The notes beneath the pieces were generated by a model. That model was not told the origin of the DNA, did no database searches, and saw nothing but the letters and a program-made list of their open reading frames with translations. A stretch of 64,000 nt of DNA, from positions 42,659 to 106,658 of the forward strand of contig DATFRO010000044.1 of the NCBI GenBank assembly GCA_035263105.1. Direction: 5' to 3'. Every line of letters begins with the position of its first letter. Position 1 is the stretch's first letter. This DNA is from DATBVX01 sp035263105 (GTDB lineage Bacteria > Pseudomonadota > Gammaproteobacteria > Steroidobacterales > Steroidobacteraceae). Position numbers and translations under genes: made by a program. Shown one piece after another: positions 34,824 to 43,694 of this stretch.

Positions 34824-35849
34824 TCAGGCCGCTTCCTGTTGCCGAAGCATCTCGCAGGCCCGCTTGAGGACCTCGATATCCGCGCCGCTCCGTCGGCTCG
34901 CCTCGGAGAAATAGCGCCGCCAGCTGCGTGCCCCCGGAGTTCCCGTGAACAGGCCGAGGATGTGGCGCGTCATCGCGGCCAGCGTGTGGCCGTTGCGCAG
35001 TTGTTCTGCGGCGTAGGCGGTGAAGCGCTCCAGGACCTCGAGTCGCGAGGCTGACGCCCGGTTCGCCGCCGGAAACACACGCGCCTCGATCTGCGCCAGC
35101 AGGTACGGATTGTGATACGCCTCGCGCCCGATCATCACCCCGTCAACGTCGGCGAGCAGCGCCGCGACCTGCTCGACATTGCGGATGCCGCCATTGGCGA
35201 TGATCGTGAGCTGCGGCAGGTCGCGCTTCAGCTGGCGCACGATGTCATAGCGCAGTGGCGGCACTTCGCGATTCTCCTTCGGCGACAGTCCCTGCAGCAC
35301 CGCCTTGCGCGCATGCACTGCGAACACGCGGCAGCCGGACGCCGCAACTGCGGTGATGAACTGGTGCAGCCGCTCGTGGTCCTGGGGCGTGTACTCGAGG
35401 CCGCGGCTCACGGCGCCGGGTCCCTCTTCGATGCCGATGCGCACTTTGACCGTCACCGGAATCCTCACCCGCGACTGCATCGCCGCGACACATTCCGCGA
35501 CCAGCAGAGGTTTCGCCATCAGGCACGCGCCGAAGGCTCCCGACTGCACGCGATCGCTCGGACAGCCGACGTTGAGGTTGATCTCATCGTAGCCTTCGGC
35601 TTCGCCGTACGCGGCGGCTTGCGCGAGCGTCAGCGGATCGCTCCCGCCGAGCTGCAGCGCGACCGGATGCTCGGCCGGATCGAAGGCCAGCAGGCGCTCG
35701 CGATTACCGTGCAGTAACGCCGCCGCAGTGATCATTTCCGTATAGAGCACCGCATGCGGTGAGAACTGGCGCAGGAAGAACCGGCAGTGTCGGTCGGTCC
35801 AATCCATCATCGGCGCAATGCTGATTCGACGATCGAAGGTGCGCTGCAT
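34824..35849 (-). CDS. dusA: tRNA-dihydrouridine(20/20a) synthase DusA
   Basis: FMN-dependent tRNA reductase of 341 residues that makes dihydrouridine at position 20/20a. Diagnostic segments: RISIAPMMDWTDRHCR at the N-terminus, NVGCPSDRVQSGAFGACLMAKP with the catalytic cysteine, the VKVRIGI strand, VHARKAVLQGLSPKENR and NGGIRNVEQ plus MIGREAYHNPY for FMN phosphate. The ATG at 35849 is used because it puts the conserved N-terminus near residue 10 and avoids overlap with the cupin gene, whose stop is 11 bases upstream. Confidence 0.95.
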   Translation of the reverse strand: MQRTFDRRISIAPMMDWTDRHCRFFLRQFSPHAVLYTEMITAAALLHGNRERLLAFDPAEHPVALQLGGSDPLTLAQAAAYGEAEGYDEINLNVGCPSDRVQSGAFGACLMAKPLLVAECVAAMQSRVRIPVTVKVRIGIEEGPGAVSRGLEYTPQDHERLHQFITAVAASGCRVFAVHARKAVLQGLSPKENREVPPLRYDIVRQLKRDLPQLTIIANGGIRNVEQVAALLADVDGVMIGREAYHNPYLLAQIEARVFPAANRASASRLEVLERFTAYAAEQLRNGHTLAAMTRHILGLFTGTPGARSWRRYFSEASRRSGADIEVLKRACEMLRQQEAA

Positions 35850-35860
35850 TGCGTGCGATC

Positions 35861-36538
35861 TCAGGCGGCGCGCTGCAGGTGACCGCGCTTCACCCACAGC
35901 AGGCAACCGGGCCCGGAGCGCAGCGTCCGACGGTATGCATCCGGATTGCGGATCCAGGTCCCTGCGGGATAGGTGCCACGCTCGTCACTGAGCTCACCGT
36001 CGAGCACGAGGATTTCCTCACCTCCCGGACACGAAGCAGGTTCAAGCGACACCTCCGGCGCAAATCGCTCCAGCAGGACTCGCTCGCTCCCCGCGACCGC
36101 TTCGTAGAGGACGGCACGCGAATGCCCTGGCACGTCACCCGTGTTCCAGTTGCGCTCGGCGGTAGCGATGATGACCCGCGCGCGCTCCTCGCTCGGCATC
36201 TGCCGCAACTTGACGAAGATGATGCAACCGGCCGCGCAGCTGGGCGCGTGTCGGCTCCCCGGAGGATTGCGCACGTAAGTGCCGGCGGAGAAGTCGCCCG
36301 ATTCGTCCGAAAACACGCCGTCGAGCACCAGGAACTCTTCGCCGAGCGCGTGCTCGTGCGCGGAGAACACGCTGAGCGGTGCATAGCGAACGATGGACGT
36401 GGCGCGCGCGACTTCGCCCCCGATGCGATCCAGCATGCGCCGTTCGACACCCGGCAACGGACTGGGAATCCACGGCAGCCGGGTCGTGTCGATCACGACC
36501 CGTTGCGTGAAGTCGGCATTGAGGTACTCGCTCGCCAT
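35861..36538 (-). CDS. Tandem-cupin ChrR-like protein
   Basis: Protein of 225 residues with two copies of a ChrR-type cupin. Copy one: FSAHEHALGEEFLVLDGVFSD then GTYVRNPPGS. Copy two: SCPGGEEILVLDGELSDERG then AGTWIRNPDAYR. The first copy keeps likely metal ligands (H-x-H plus Glu); the second has lost the His pair. There is no zinc-binding anti-sigma domain, so it is not a full ChrR. It is in a co-directional set with a SnoaL-like protein and a CmcJ-like enzyme, gaps 18-24 bases, which may form a small oxidation or detoxification unit. Specific function unknown. Confidence 0.8.
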   Translation of the reverse strand: MASEYLNADFTQRVVIDTTRLPWIPSPLPGVERRMLDRIGGEVARATSIVRYAPLSVFSAHEHALGEEFLVLDGVFSDESGDFSAGTYVRNPPGSRHAPSCAAGCIIFVKLRQMPSEERARVIIATAERNWNTGDVPGHSRAVLYEAVAGSERVLLERFAPEVSLEPASCPGGEEILVLDGELSDERGTYPAGTWIRNPDAYRRTLRSGPGCLLWVKRGHLQRAA

Positions 36539-36562
36539 GGTGGGTTCTCGCTGTGGCACTCG

Positions 36563-36988
36563 CTAGGTCGGCAGCGGCGTGACCTGCACATACACGACCT
36601 GCCAGCGCCCCTCGCGACGCGTGAACGTGTCCGCGTAGCGGATGTGCTCGACAAAGGCCTTGCCATCTTCGGTGCCGCGCAGGATGGCCTCGCCGGCCAC
36701 GATGCCCGCATCCTTGCCCAGGGCGATGAAGCGCCGATCGAGGACCTCGAAGGGCTCGAGCTTCAGTCCGGGTGAAGTGAACGTTGCAATGAACTCATCG
36801 CGCCCCGTCACCTTCCCGGAGCCTCGCACGAAAATCATGTCGCCAGCCAGGTAACGCTCGAGGGTTGCCCGGTCGCCGTGCAGCTGGGCGGCATCGAATT
36901 CGTCCGAGGCACTCATCACATCGTGCTGTGTCGCAGCCGCGGCGCCGAGCAGCAGTGGCGCCATGAGAGCCAGCAGTATCCTTGGCAT
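36563..36988 (-). CDS. Exported SnoaL-like (DUF4440) protein
   Basis: Protein of 141 residues with a signal peptide (MPRILLALMAPLLLGAAAA) and one NTF2/SnoaL-like fold: FDAAQLHGDRATLERYLAGD, FVRGSGKVTGRDEFIATF, then ADTFTRREGRWQVVYVQVT. Proteins of this fold bind or isomerise small molecules or act as scaffolds; no catalytic signature can be named. It sits between the cupin and CmcJ-like genes with gaps of about 20 bases. Confidence 0.8.
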   Translation of the reverse strand: MPRILLALMAPLLLGAAAATQHDVMSASDEFDAAQLHGDRATLERYLAGDMIFVRGSGKVTGRDEFIATFTSPGLKLEPFEVLDRRFIALGKDAGIVAGEAILRGTEDGKAFVEHIRYADTFTRREGRWQVVYVQVTPLPT

Positions 36989-37006
36989 GAGCAGCAGCCT
37001 TCTTCC

Positions 37007-37822
37007 TCAGGAGAGGAACGAAATGGTGCGGATCTCGATGCTCTCGCGTGCAGGCGCATCGGACGCAGCACTCGGATCATCGAACGCCGTGTGCGCGGTC
37101 CACTGTACACGGGTGGCGTCGGAATCGAAGAGCTTGAACACTAGGATCTCGCCCGGTTCCATCGCCGGAACGTAGTACCAGCGATGTTGCGCTCCGTAAC
37201 TCAAGGTATAGCCGTACAGAGTCGGACGGTTCGGATCGTTCAGGCCGCCGTGAACCTCGCTGTCGTTGAGCTCGCTGCGCCTGACCGTGGAGGCGTCGCA
37301 CACCGCGAGCGGCGTGCGGAGCACGGTACGGACCGGGCGCCAGACGTTCATCAGGACGAACCGGCGCTGCAACCAGGACTCCGCCTCACGCGCGCCAAGC
37401 AGATCGTGCGTGAATTGCCGAACAGAGCGCTCCCCGTAGTCCACGTGCGCGCCGTACGCGGGCCGCTGTCCATCACCGGTAGCGGCCGAGTCGCTGCGCG
37501 CCACTTCGCCGAACACGATGACCTTCTCGGCGCCCAGCAGGCGGCCAACCAGTGCCGCGATCTCCGGGTAGTAGACCTCGCGAACCTCCCGGGCATCGCT
37601 GAAATGACGCACGGCAGTGGGTTCGCTGAGGAGCACGAATCCCTGTCGTTCGAGCGACAGGCGCTCAGCCTGTGGCCTGACATTGCAGATCTCGACCTCG
37701 TGTTCCTCAGCGGGCCAGTAGGAGCGCGCCCGGTTGGTGGGATAGAACCGCGCGGTTTCGCCGGGCACCGCATACCTGATGGTCGCCCGAACGCTCGCCG
37801 GCATCGTGCTGGTGCGCGCCAT
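37007..37822 (-). CDS. CmcJ/NvfI-family oxygenase-like protein
   Basis: Protein of 271 residues from the family that includes CmcJ (cephamycin methoxylation) and NvfI (a fungal non-heme iron endoperoxidase). Visible: GAHVDYGERSVRQF with an H-x-D pair, the signature VLMNVWRPVR, LSYGAQHRWYYVPAM, a VFKLFDSD stretch and AHTAFDDPSAASDAPARESIE with the distal His and Arg. These fit an Fe(II)/2-oxoglutarate-type facial triad. Members are widespread outside antibiotic producers and mostly uncharacterised. It is first of the three-gene set with the SnoaL-like and cupin genes. The substrate is unknown. Confidence 0.82.
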   Translation of the reverse strand: MARTSTMPASVRATIRYAVPGETARFYPTNRARSYWPAEEHEVEICNVRPQAERLSLERQGFVLLSEPTAVRHFSDAREVREVYYPEIAALVGRLLGAEKVIVFGEVARSDSAATGDGQRPAYGAHVDYGERSVRQFTHDLLGAREAESWLQRRFVLMNVWRPVRTVLRTPLAVCDASTVRRSELNDSEVHGGLNDPNRPTLYGYTLSYGAQHRWYYVPAMEPGEILVFKLFDSDATRVQWTAHTAFDDPSAASDAPARESIEIRTISFLS

Positions 37823-37850
37823 GATCCTCTCTGAGCGATCGGACGTCGCG

Positions 37851-38990
37851 TCAGTTCAACCCGCTGGCGGTCTCGCGGATCAGCCAATCGACGACCGCGT
37901 TCAAGCCCTCGCGCTCGCTCGCGCCGCGGGCGCGCGCATCCTCGAACACCTTGAGCTGCCGATGCGCACTCGTCCCACGCTTGAGAATATTGCGCGCGAG
38001 CGCGATGTCGGCGGCGCAACCGATCGCCTCTGCGTCTTCCTTGACCAGGTCGAGGAGCTCATCGAGCAGCTCGCCGAAGGGTACGAGCTCGCCCCTCGCG
38101 AGATCGAGCAGGCCTTCATCGAAGCTGTAACGCATCGCGCGCCAGCGATTCTCGTTGACCAGCATGTCCGCGTAGACGCGCCAGTGCTTGTTGTCGCGTC
38201 GCAGCCGATAGAGCATGCGCAGCAGGCAGACATTGAGCGAGGCGAGCGCGATCGAATCATCGACGTTGGTGCACACGTCCATGATGCGGGTCTCGAGCGT
38301 CGGATAGCGCCAGCTCGGCCTCAGGTCCCACCAGATCTTCGAGGTGTCCTGGATCAGGTTGTTGCGGATCAGCGTGCCGATATGCCGCTGATATTCGCCG
38401 TAGCTCGCGAAGTTCTCGGGAATGCCGGTGCGCGGCAACGAGCTGAATACGGTGAGCCGGAATGACTTGAGCCCGGTGTTCTCACCCTCCCAGAACGGGG
38501 ACGAGCACGACAACGCCAGCAGGTGCGGCAGAAAGTAGGCGAGCTGTTTCATCAGGTCGATGCGCAGCTCGTCGTCTTCCAGTCCCACGTGCACGTGCAT
38601 GCCGCAAATCACCATGCGCCGCGCGGTCGCCTGCATTTCGCGCGCGAGCGCGACGTAGCGATCCTTGTCGGTGTGCTTCTGCTGGATGGCGCGGGCGAAC
38701 GGATGCGTCGACGCCGCGATCGGCGCCACCCCGTAACGCCGGCCGACATCGACGATGATCTTGCGCAGCCGCGTGAGATGCGCGCGCGCCTCCTGCATGT
38801 TGCGGCTCACCGGCGTGCCGATCTCGATCTGGCAGCGCAGGAACTCCGGGCTCACCTGGCCCTCGCCGAGCTCGGTGCACTCCTTGAGCATCGCTGCCGG
38901 CGGATCGATCTCCAGGTCGCGGGTATCGAGGTTGACCAGCAGATATTCTTCTTCGATTCCCACCGTGAACGGTGGTTGTTTGACTGCCAT
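37851..38990 (-). CDS. ybdK: YbdK-type carboxylate-amine ligase (glutamate-cysteine ligase 2 family)
   Basis: ATP-dependent ligase of 379 residues in the GCS2 family. Motifs: FTVGIEEEYLLV with the metal-binding glutamates, EFLRCQIEIGTPV, ICGMHVHVGLED, and WWDLRPSWRYPTLETRIMDV. YbdK has weak gamma-glutamylcysteine ligase activity in vitro; the true substrate is unknown. GAGG is 4-5 bases before the ATG at 38990. It lies 26 bases after an N-formylglutamate-amidohydrolase-like gene. That pairing is frequent in proteobacteria and suggests a joint pathway on a glutamate-like or amide compound. Confidence 0.9.
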   Translation of the reverse strand: MAVKQPPFTVGIEEEYLLVNLDTRDLEIDPPAAMLKECTELGEGQVSPEFLRCQIEIGTPVSRNMQEARAHLTRLRKIIVDVGRRYGVAPIAASTHPFARAIQQKHTDKDRYVALAREMQATARRMVICGMHVHVGLEDDELRIDLMKQLAYFLPHLLALSCSSPFWEGENTGLKSFRLTVFSSLPRTGIPENFASYGEYQRHIGTLIRNNLIQDTSKIWWDLRPSWRYPTLETRIMDVCTNVDDSIALASLNVCLLRMLYRLRRDNKHWRVYADMLVNENRWRAMRYSFDEGLLDLARGELVPFGELLDELLDLVKEDAEAIGCAADIALARNILKRGTSAHRQLKVFEDARARGASEREGLNAVVDWLIRETASGLN

Positions 38991-39016
38991 GTTGCCTCGG
39001 TGGGTGCTTGAGCCCC

Positions 39017-39838
39017 CTACTCTTTTAATCGATGGTGCAGTCCCGGGTCCAGCAGGATGGGCTCGAGGACACCGTGCAGCAGCTCCGCCCAGCGCCGCAC
39101 CCCCGCCGCGGTATCGATCTGGTCCTGCCGCACTTCGATGCACACGTGCGGGAGCCTCGCACGCTCGGCGTGCCTGGCAACCGTATAGTCGGCGGGATGC
39201 CGCCCGGAATACGGCAGGTTGTCACCGACGGTGAGCCCCTCGATCGCACGCAGCCGCTCGAGCAGCGGCACCGCGATACGTGGGTCCTGGTCCCACAGCA
39301 CACCGATGTTCCACGGGCGCGGCTCGCTCCCCATGACCGGCGTGAAGCTGTGCATGGAAATGAAGGCGGGAATCACTTCGCGGCGTCGGAACTCGTCCAG
39401 CCGCAACTCGATGGCGCGGTGGTACGGCTCGAAGAAGCTGTGCAGCCGCTCGCCACGCTCGGCCTCTGCGAGCTTCTGGTTGCCGGGGACCGGCACGCCA
39501 TCGCTGGTCGCGACGATCGAGGTGACGTCGGCCGGATCGCGATTGCAGTCGATCAGCAGGCGCGAATAGCCCGCCAGCACTGCGGGCGCATCGAACAGGC
39601 GACCGAGCACTCGCGTCAGGGAAGCCGCACCGATATCCCACGCGATGTGGCGCGCGGTGTCGGCGGCGCTGAGCCCGAGCCGTTCCAGCCCGGCCGGAAA
39701 GGCGCGGCTCGCGTGGTCGCAGACCAGGAGCACTGCCCCCTTGCCGTTGACGTTGAGCAGCGTGAAGGGCGCGGGATCGCCGGCGCCGATCAGGGGGAAG
39801 TCAGGACTTGTGGAGGCGGTCTCGAGGGCCGATCTCAT
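39017..39838 (-). CDS. N-formylglutamate amidohydrolase family protein
   Basis: Zinc-dependent amidohydrolase-like protein of 273 residues. Conserved parts: VLLVCDHASRAFPAGLERLG, HIAWDIGAASLTRVLG, LIDCNRDPAD and AFISMHSFTPVM with the likely zinc ligand, then DNLPYSGRHPADYTVARHAE. HutG-type enzymes release formate from N-formylglutamate in histidine breakdown, but no hut genes are near. The partner is the downstream ybdK-like gene. The ATG at 39838 avoids overlap with the GGDEF/EAL gene (ends 39870). Confidence 0.88.
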   Translation of the reverse strand: MRSALETASTSPDFPLIGAGDPAPFTLLNVNGKGAVLLVCDHASRAFPAGLERLGLSAADTARHIAWDIGAASLTRVLGRLFDAPAVLAGYSRLLIDCNRDPADVTSIVATSDGVPVPGNQKLAEAERGERLHSFFEPYHRAIELRLDEFRRREVIPAFISMHSFTPVMGSEPRPWNIGVLWDQDPRIAVPLLERLRAIEGLTVGDNLPYSGRHPADYTVARHAERARLPHVCIEVRQDQIDTAAGVRRWAELLHGVLEPILLDPGLHHRLKE

Positions 39839-39869
39839 CGAGCGCGATTCTACATGAGCGCGCCCGCCG

Positions 39870-42800
39870 TCAGGCGAGACGCAGCAGGTCCGCCGCCAAT
39901 GGCCGGGCAAAAGGAAACCGGGCGGTCGTTTCAGGCGCGGCGATGTGAAAACCCTGTGCGTAGCTCACGCCGAGCCGCGCGAGCTCGGCAAGGACTTCCG
40001 GCGATTCGACCCGCTCGGCGATCGTCTGGATCTGCATGGCACGCCCGATCTGGCTGATCGCCTCCACCATGCTGCGATCGATCGGATCGCGCGTCACGTT
40101 CTCGATGAACTGCCCGTCGATCTTCAGGTAATCGACCGGCAGGGTCTTCAAGTACATGAACGAGGACAGGCCGCTGCCGAAATCATCGAGTGAGAAGCGG
40201 CAGCCGCGGTTCTTCAGCTCGCGCATGAAGTAGACCACGTTGGCGAGGTTCGCGACCGCGGCGGTCTCGGTGATCTCGAAGCAGATCGCGCCGGGGCTCG
40301 GCGTCTCCTGTGCCAGCTCGCTGATCAGGAACTCGAGGAAGCGCTCATCGTTGAGCGAGGTGCCCGAGAGATTGATGGAGATGGTATACGGCGGATGCGG
40401 ATCGCTGGCGCGGTGCGCCAGCACGCTGAGCGCGTGCCGCACCACCCAGCGATCGATCTGCGGCATCACGTTGTAGCGCTCCGCCGCGGGAATGAATTCG
40501 ATCGGTTGCACCAGGCCGCCGCCTTCGTCGCGCATTCGCAGCATCAGCTCGAAGTGACGCCGCAGGTCGCGGTTATTGCCGATCGGCACGATCGGCTGGA
40601 AATGCAGCTCGAGCCGGTCCTCTTCGCAGGCGCGTGTGAGGCGCGAGACCCACTGCATCTCGCGGTGCCGCTCCGGCACGTTGTCCTGCTGGTAGACGTG
40701 CACGCGGTTGCGCCCCTGGTCCTTGGCCGCATAGCAGGCGACGTCGGCCGCGCTCATGAGCGCCGCCATGCTTTCCGTATCACGCGTGATCTCGACGATG
40801 CCGATGCTCACGCCGACGTTGAGCGCCCCGTCGTGCCACACGAAACGATAGTCGCGGATCGCCTGGCGCAGCGTATCGGCGATCTTCATCGCCTGTTCCG
40901 GCTGGCAGTCGGAGAGCAGGATGCCGAACTCATCGCCGCCGAGGCGCGCCAGCGTGTCGCTGGCGCGGATCCGTGTCTGCAGGAGCCCGGTGATCTGCTT
41001 CAGCAGCCGGTCGCCCGCCGGATGACCGCAGGTGTCATTCACCAGCTTGAACTGGTCGAGGTCCAGGTACAGGAGCACGTGGCCCGGACCTTCGCCGCGC
41101 CGCGTACTGGCGAGCGCTTCGCTCAGGCGGCTCTCGAATTCGCGCCGGTTGATGAGGCCGGTGAGCGCGTCGTGGCTCGCCTGGTATGAGAGTGCGCGCC
41201 GCAGCCGCCGCTCGCGGCTCACGTCGTGGAACACCATCACCGCGCCAATCACGTGGCCGGCGCGATCGCGGATCGGCGCCGCCGAGTTCTGGATCGCGAT
41301 TTCCTGCCCGCGCCGGTTGAGCAGCACCGTGTGGTCCGAAAGGCCGATCACGCGCGCTTCGCGCAGGCAGCGCACCACCGGGTTTTCCACCGCCTCGCGG
41401 TCGGTCTCGTTGATCAGCCGGAAGATCGCAGCGACCGGCAGCCCATTGGCCTCGCGCGTGTCCCAGCCGGTGAGGCTCTCGGCGACGGGATTCACATAGT
41501 TCACGCAGCCGTCGGCATCCGTGGTGATGACGCCGTCGCCGATCGACTGGAGCGTGACCTGCGCGCGCTCCTTCTCCTCGAAGATCGCGGTCTCCGCCTT
41601 CCAGCGCTCGGTGATGTCGGCGATCGTACCTTCGTAACCGATGATCTCGCCCTGCTCGTTGCGCACCACACGGCCGCTTTCGAGCACCACGATCGGCCGG
41701 CCGTCGCGACGGCGCAGCTGGTATTCGGCGTTGTGCACTTCGCCATCGGCCTCGATGCGGCGCACGAACTCGGCCCGATCGGCGGGATCGAGGTACAGCT
41801 TCGACGCATCCCCGAGCGCATACAGCTCCTCAGCCGACTCGAAACCGAGGAGCTCCACGAACGCGGGATTCACCGAGAGAAACCGGCCTTCGCGGCTGGT
41901 CTGGTACACGCCTTCCATGACGTTCTCGAACAGGCCGCGGAACTTCGCCTCGCTCGAGCGCAGCGCATCTTCCGCGCGCCGCCGCTCGGTGGCGATGCCG
42001 GCGAGCTGCGTCATGCGCGCCATGAGCTCCAGATCGCGCCGCCCCGGCGTCCCGGTTTGGCGACGATAGATCGCGGTGGTTCCGAGGGCGCCGCCGTCCG
42101 CACCGAGGATCGGCGTCGACCAGCAGGCCTTCAGCCCATGGCGCAGCGCGACGTCGCGGCGCTGATCCCACAGTGCATCCTTGGCGATGTCGGCGACGAT
42201 GACCTGGCGGCCGAGGAAGACCGCGGCCGAGCAGGAGCCGAAGCGCGGACCGACCGGTGTGCCTTCCATCGCCGCGCAGAATTCGGCCGGCAGGTGCGGC
42301 GCCACGACCTGCTGGAAGGTGTGCGATTGCTGGTTCAGCAGGCTGACGGCGCAGTACGCATCCGGGCACACCTTTTCGATCACCTCGGTGATCGCCTCGA
42401 GTGCGACGGAGAGATGCGCGTGCGAGGCGAGCTTTTCGAACACGCGCCGCTCGCCGGCCGCGATCATCTCGGCGCGCTTGCGATCGGTGATGTCCGTGAT
42501 GCTGCCGCGAATCAGCTTGCGCGTGGAGCTCGGCAGCCGCACCAGGCGCACTTCGCAGGGGATGTCGTTGCCGAGCGCATCGCGGTGCAGCCATTCGAAC
42601 ACCGGCGTCTCGCCGTTCAGCGCGCGCTCCAGGTGACCGCGCGACATGCCGAAGGACGATGTGCCATCCGCCTGCACCGGCGGGCTCACCTGTTCGGGCC
42701 CGACCTGCAGGAGCGCGGCACGATCCATCTTGAAAAAGCGCACCGCGTTGTCGTTGACGTCGATGAAGCGCCCGCCGTCCATGTCGAGGACCACGATCGC

Positions 42801-43544
42801 TTCGGGAGCGTTCTCCACCAGCGTGCGGTAGCGCGCTTCGCTCTCACGCATCGCCTGCTCGGAGTTGCGCCGGTCGGTGATGTCGCGCAGGCAGACGACG
42901 AAGACGCGACGCCGGTTCACGCGCGCCTCGCTCACAGCGATGTCCGCGGCGAACTGGTTGCCGTCCTTGTTGCGTCCCCAGGTCTCGTGTGCGGCGAGAT
43001 CGATATGCGTGTCGTCGAGACGCGCGGCGAGCCGTTCCAGGTAGTCGGCGACGGAGCCCTGGCTCGCCGCCTCCGGCACGATGTGATCGAGCGTGCGACC
43101 GACGACTTCGGCCTGGCTGAAACCGAAAATGCGCTCGCCGGTCGGGTTGAAGGTCTCGATGTGCCCGCCCTCATCGACCGTGATGATGGCGTCCTTGATG
43201 TGATCGAGAATCGCCTGCAGCTGGCTGGCGGTCTGCTCGCGCAGTTCGCGCGTGAGCGCCTGCGCCTCGTCCGACATCATCTGCATCGAGCGCACGACGC
43301 CGCGCCGCTCTTCATCAATGGTGTCGTAGTGTCGGCTGATGAGCTTGAGGAGGCGCGTCAGGTCCGGGACGCCATCCGGAGCGTCAGCGGCGGCGATGCG
43401 GAGCTGCTCGCGCAGCAGGCGGTTCAGGCTGGGCCGGCCGGTCGCGAACATGCCCGTCCAACCGGTCGGATGCGTGGCTGAGGGGTCGCTTCCCGGCTCG
43501 GACAACCGAGTCGGTGCAGCCGTGCTTCCGCCCGAATTTGACAT
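39870..43544 (-). CDS. Multi-PAS/GAF GGDEF-EAL cyclic-di-GMP enzyme
   Basis: Soluble 1224-residue sensor of c-di-GMP turnover. Order: helical N-terminus; PAS (ILDHIKDAIITVDEGGH); PAS (LVENAPEAIVVLDMDGG); GAF (LSVALEAITEVIEKVCP); PAS (LFENVMEGVYQTSREGR); PAS (LQSIGDGVITTDADG); GGDEF; EAL. The cyclase signature is intact (RLGGDEFG) with an RASD inhibitory site five residues upstream. The EAL loop reads ELM, but the metal and catalytic residues remain: INLSGTSL, FEITETA, LDDFGSGLSS, LKIDGQF, AERVES. So both activities are possible. The ATG at 43544 has AGGGAA 8 bases upstream and is preferred over a TTG at 43586. Confidence 0.93.
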   Translation of the reverse strand: MSNSGGSTAAPTRLSEPGSDPSATHPTGWTGMFATGRPSLNRLLREQLRIAAADAPDGVPDLTRLLKLISRHYDTIDEERRGVVRSMQMMSDEAQALTRELREQTASQLQAILDHIKDAIITVDEGGHIETFNPTGERIFGFSQAEVVGRTLDHIVPEAASQGSVADYLERLAARLDDTHIDLAAHETWGRNKDGNQFAADIAVSEARVNRRRVFVVCLRDITDRRNSEQAMRESEARYRTLVENAPEAIVVLDMDGGRFIDVNDNAVRFFKMDRAALLQVGPEQVSPPVQADGTSSFGMSRGHLERALNGETPVFEWLHRDALGNDIPCEVRLVRLPSSTRKLIRGSITDITDRKRAEMIAAGERRVFEKLASHAHLSVALEAITEVIEKVCPDAYCAVSLLNQQSHTFQQVVAPHLPAEFCAAMEGTPVGPRFGSCSAAVFLGRQVIVADIAKDALWDQRRDVALRHGLKACWSTPILGADGGALGTTAIYRRQTGTPGRRDLELMARMTQLAGIATERRRAEDALRSSEAKFRGLFENVMEGVYQTSREGRFLSVNPAFVELLGFESAEELYALGDASKLYLDPADRAEFVRRIEADGEVHNAEYQLRRRDGRPIVVLESGRVVRNEQGEIIGYEGTIADITERWKAETAIFEEKERAQVTLQSIGDGVITTDADGCVNYVNPVAESLTGWDTREANGLPVAAIFRLINETDREAVENPVVRCLREARVIGLSDHTVLLNRRGQEIAIQNSAAPIRDRAGHVIGAVMVFHDVSRERRLRRALSYQASHDALTGLINRREFESRLSEALASTRRGEGPGHVLLYLDLDQFKLVNDTCGHPAGDRLLKQITGLLQTRIRASDTLARLGGDEFGILLSDCQPEQAMKIADTLRQAIRDYRFVWHDGALNVGVSIGIVEITRDTESMAALMSAADVACYAAKDQGRNRVHVYQQDNVPERHREMQWVSRLTRACEEDRLELHFQPIVPIGNNRDLRRHFELMLRMRDEGGGLVQPIEFIPAAERYNVMPQIDRWVVRHALSVLAHRASDPHPPYTISINLSGTSLNDERFLEFLISELAQETPSPGAICFEITETAAVANLANVVYFMRELKNRGCRFSLDDFGSGLSSFMYLKTLPVDYLKIDGQFIENVTRDPIDRSMVEAISQIGRAMQIQTIAERVESPEVLAELARLGVSYAQGFHIAAPETTARFPFARPLAADLLRLA

Positions 43545-43663
43545 AAGGCGTTCCCTGACCTCGCGCTTCGGGATCAGCGCGGACAATCATCTTAGTGACG
43601 CTATGGAAAATCCCTGTGTGATCAGACTCTCGGTTCCGCCACCGGGTTGCGCTCCCCCTGCGG

Positions 43664-43694
43664 AAAAAAGCCCGTTGGCGCCGCTCAGCCGGCG
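43664..43694 (-). terminator. Probable terminator at the end of typA
   Basis: On the minus strand CGCCG-GCTGAG-CGGCG overlaps the typA stop codon and is followed 9 bases later by a run of six T (43669 to 43664). The stem is short and GC-only. Confidence 0.45.
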
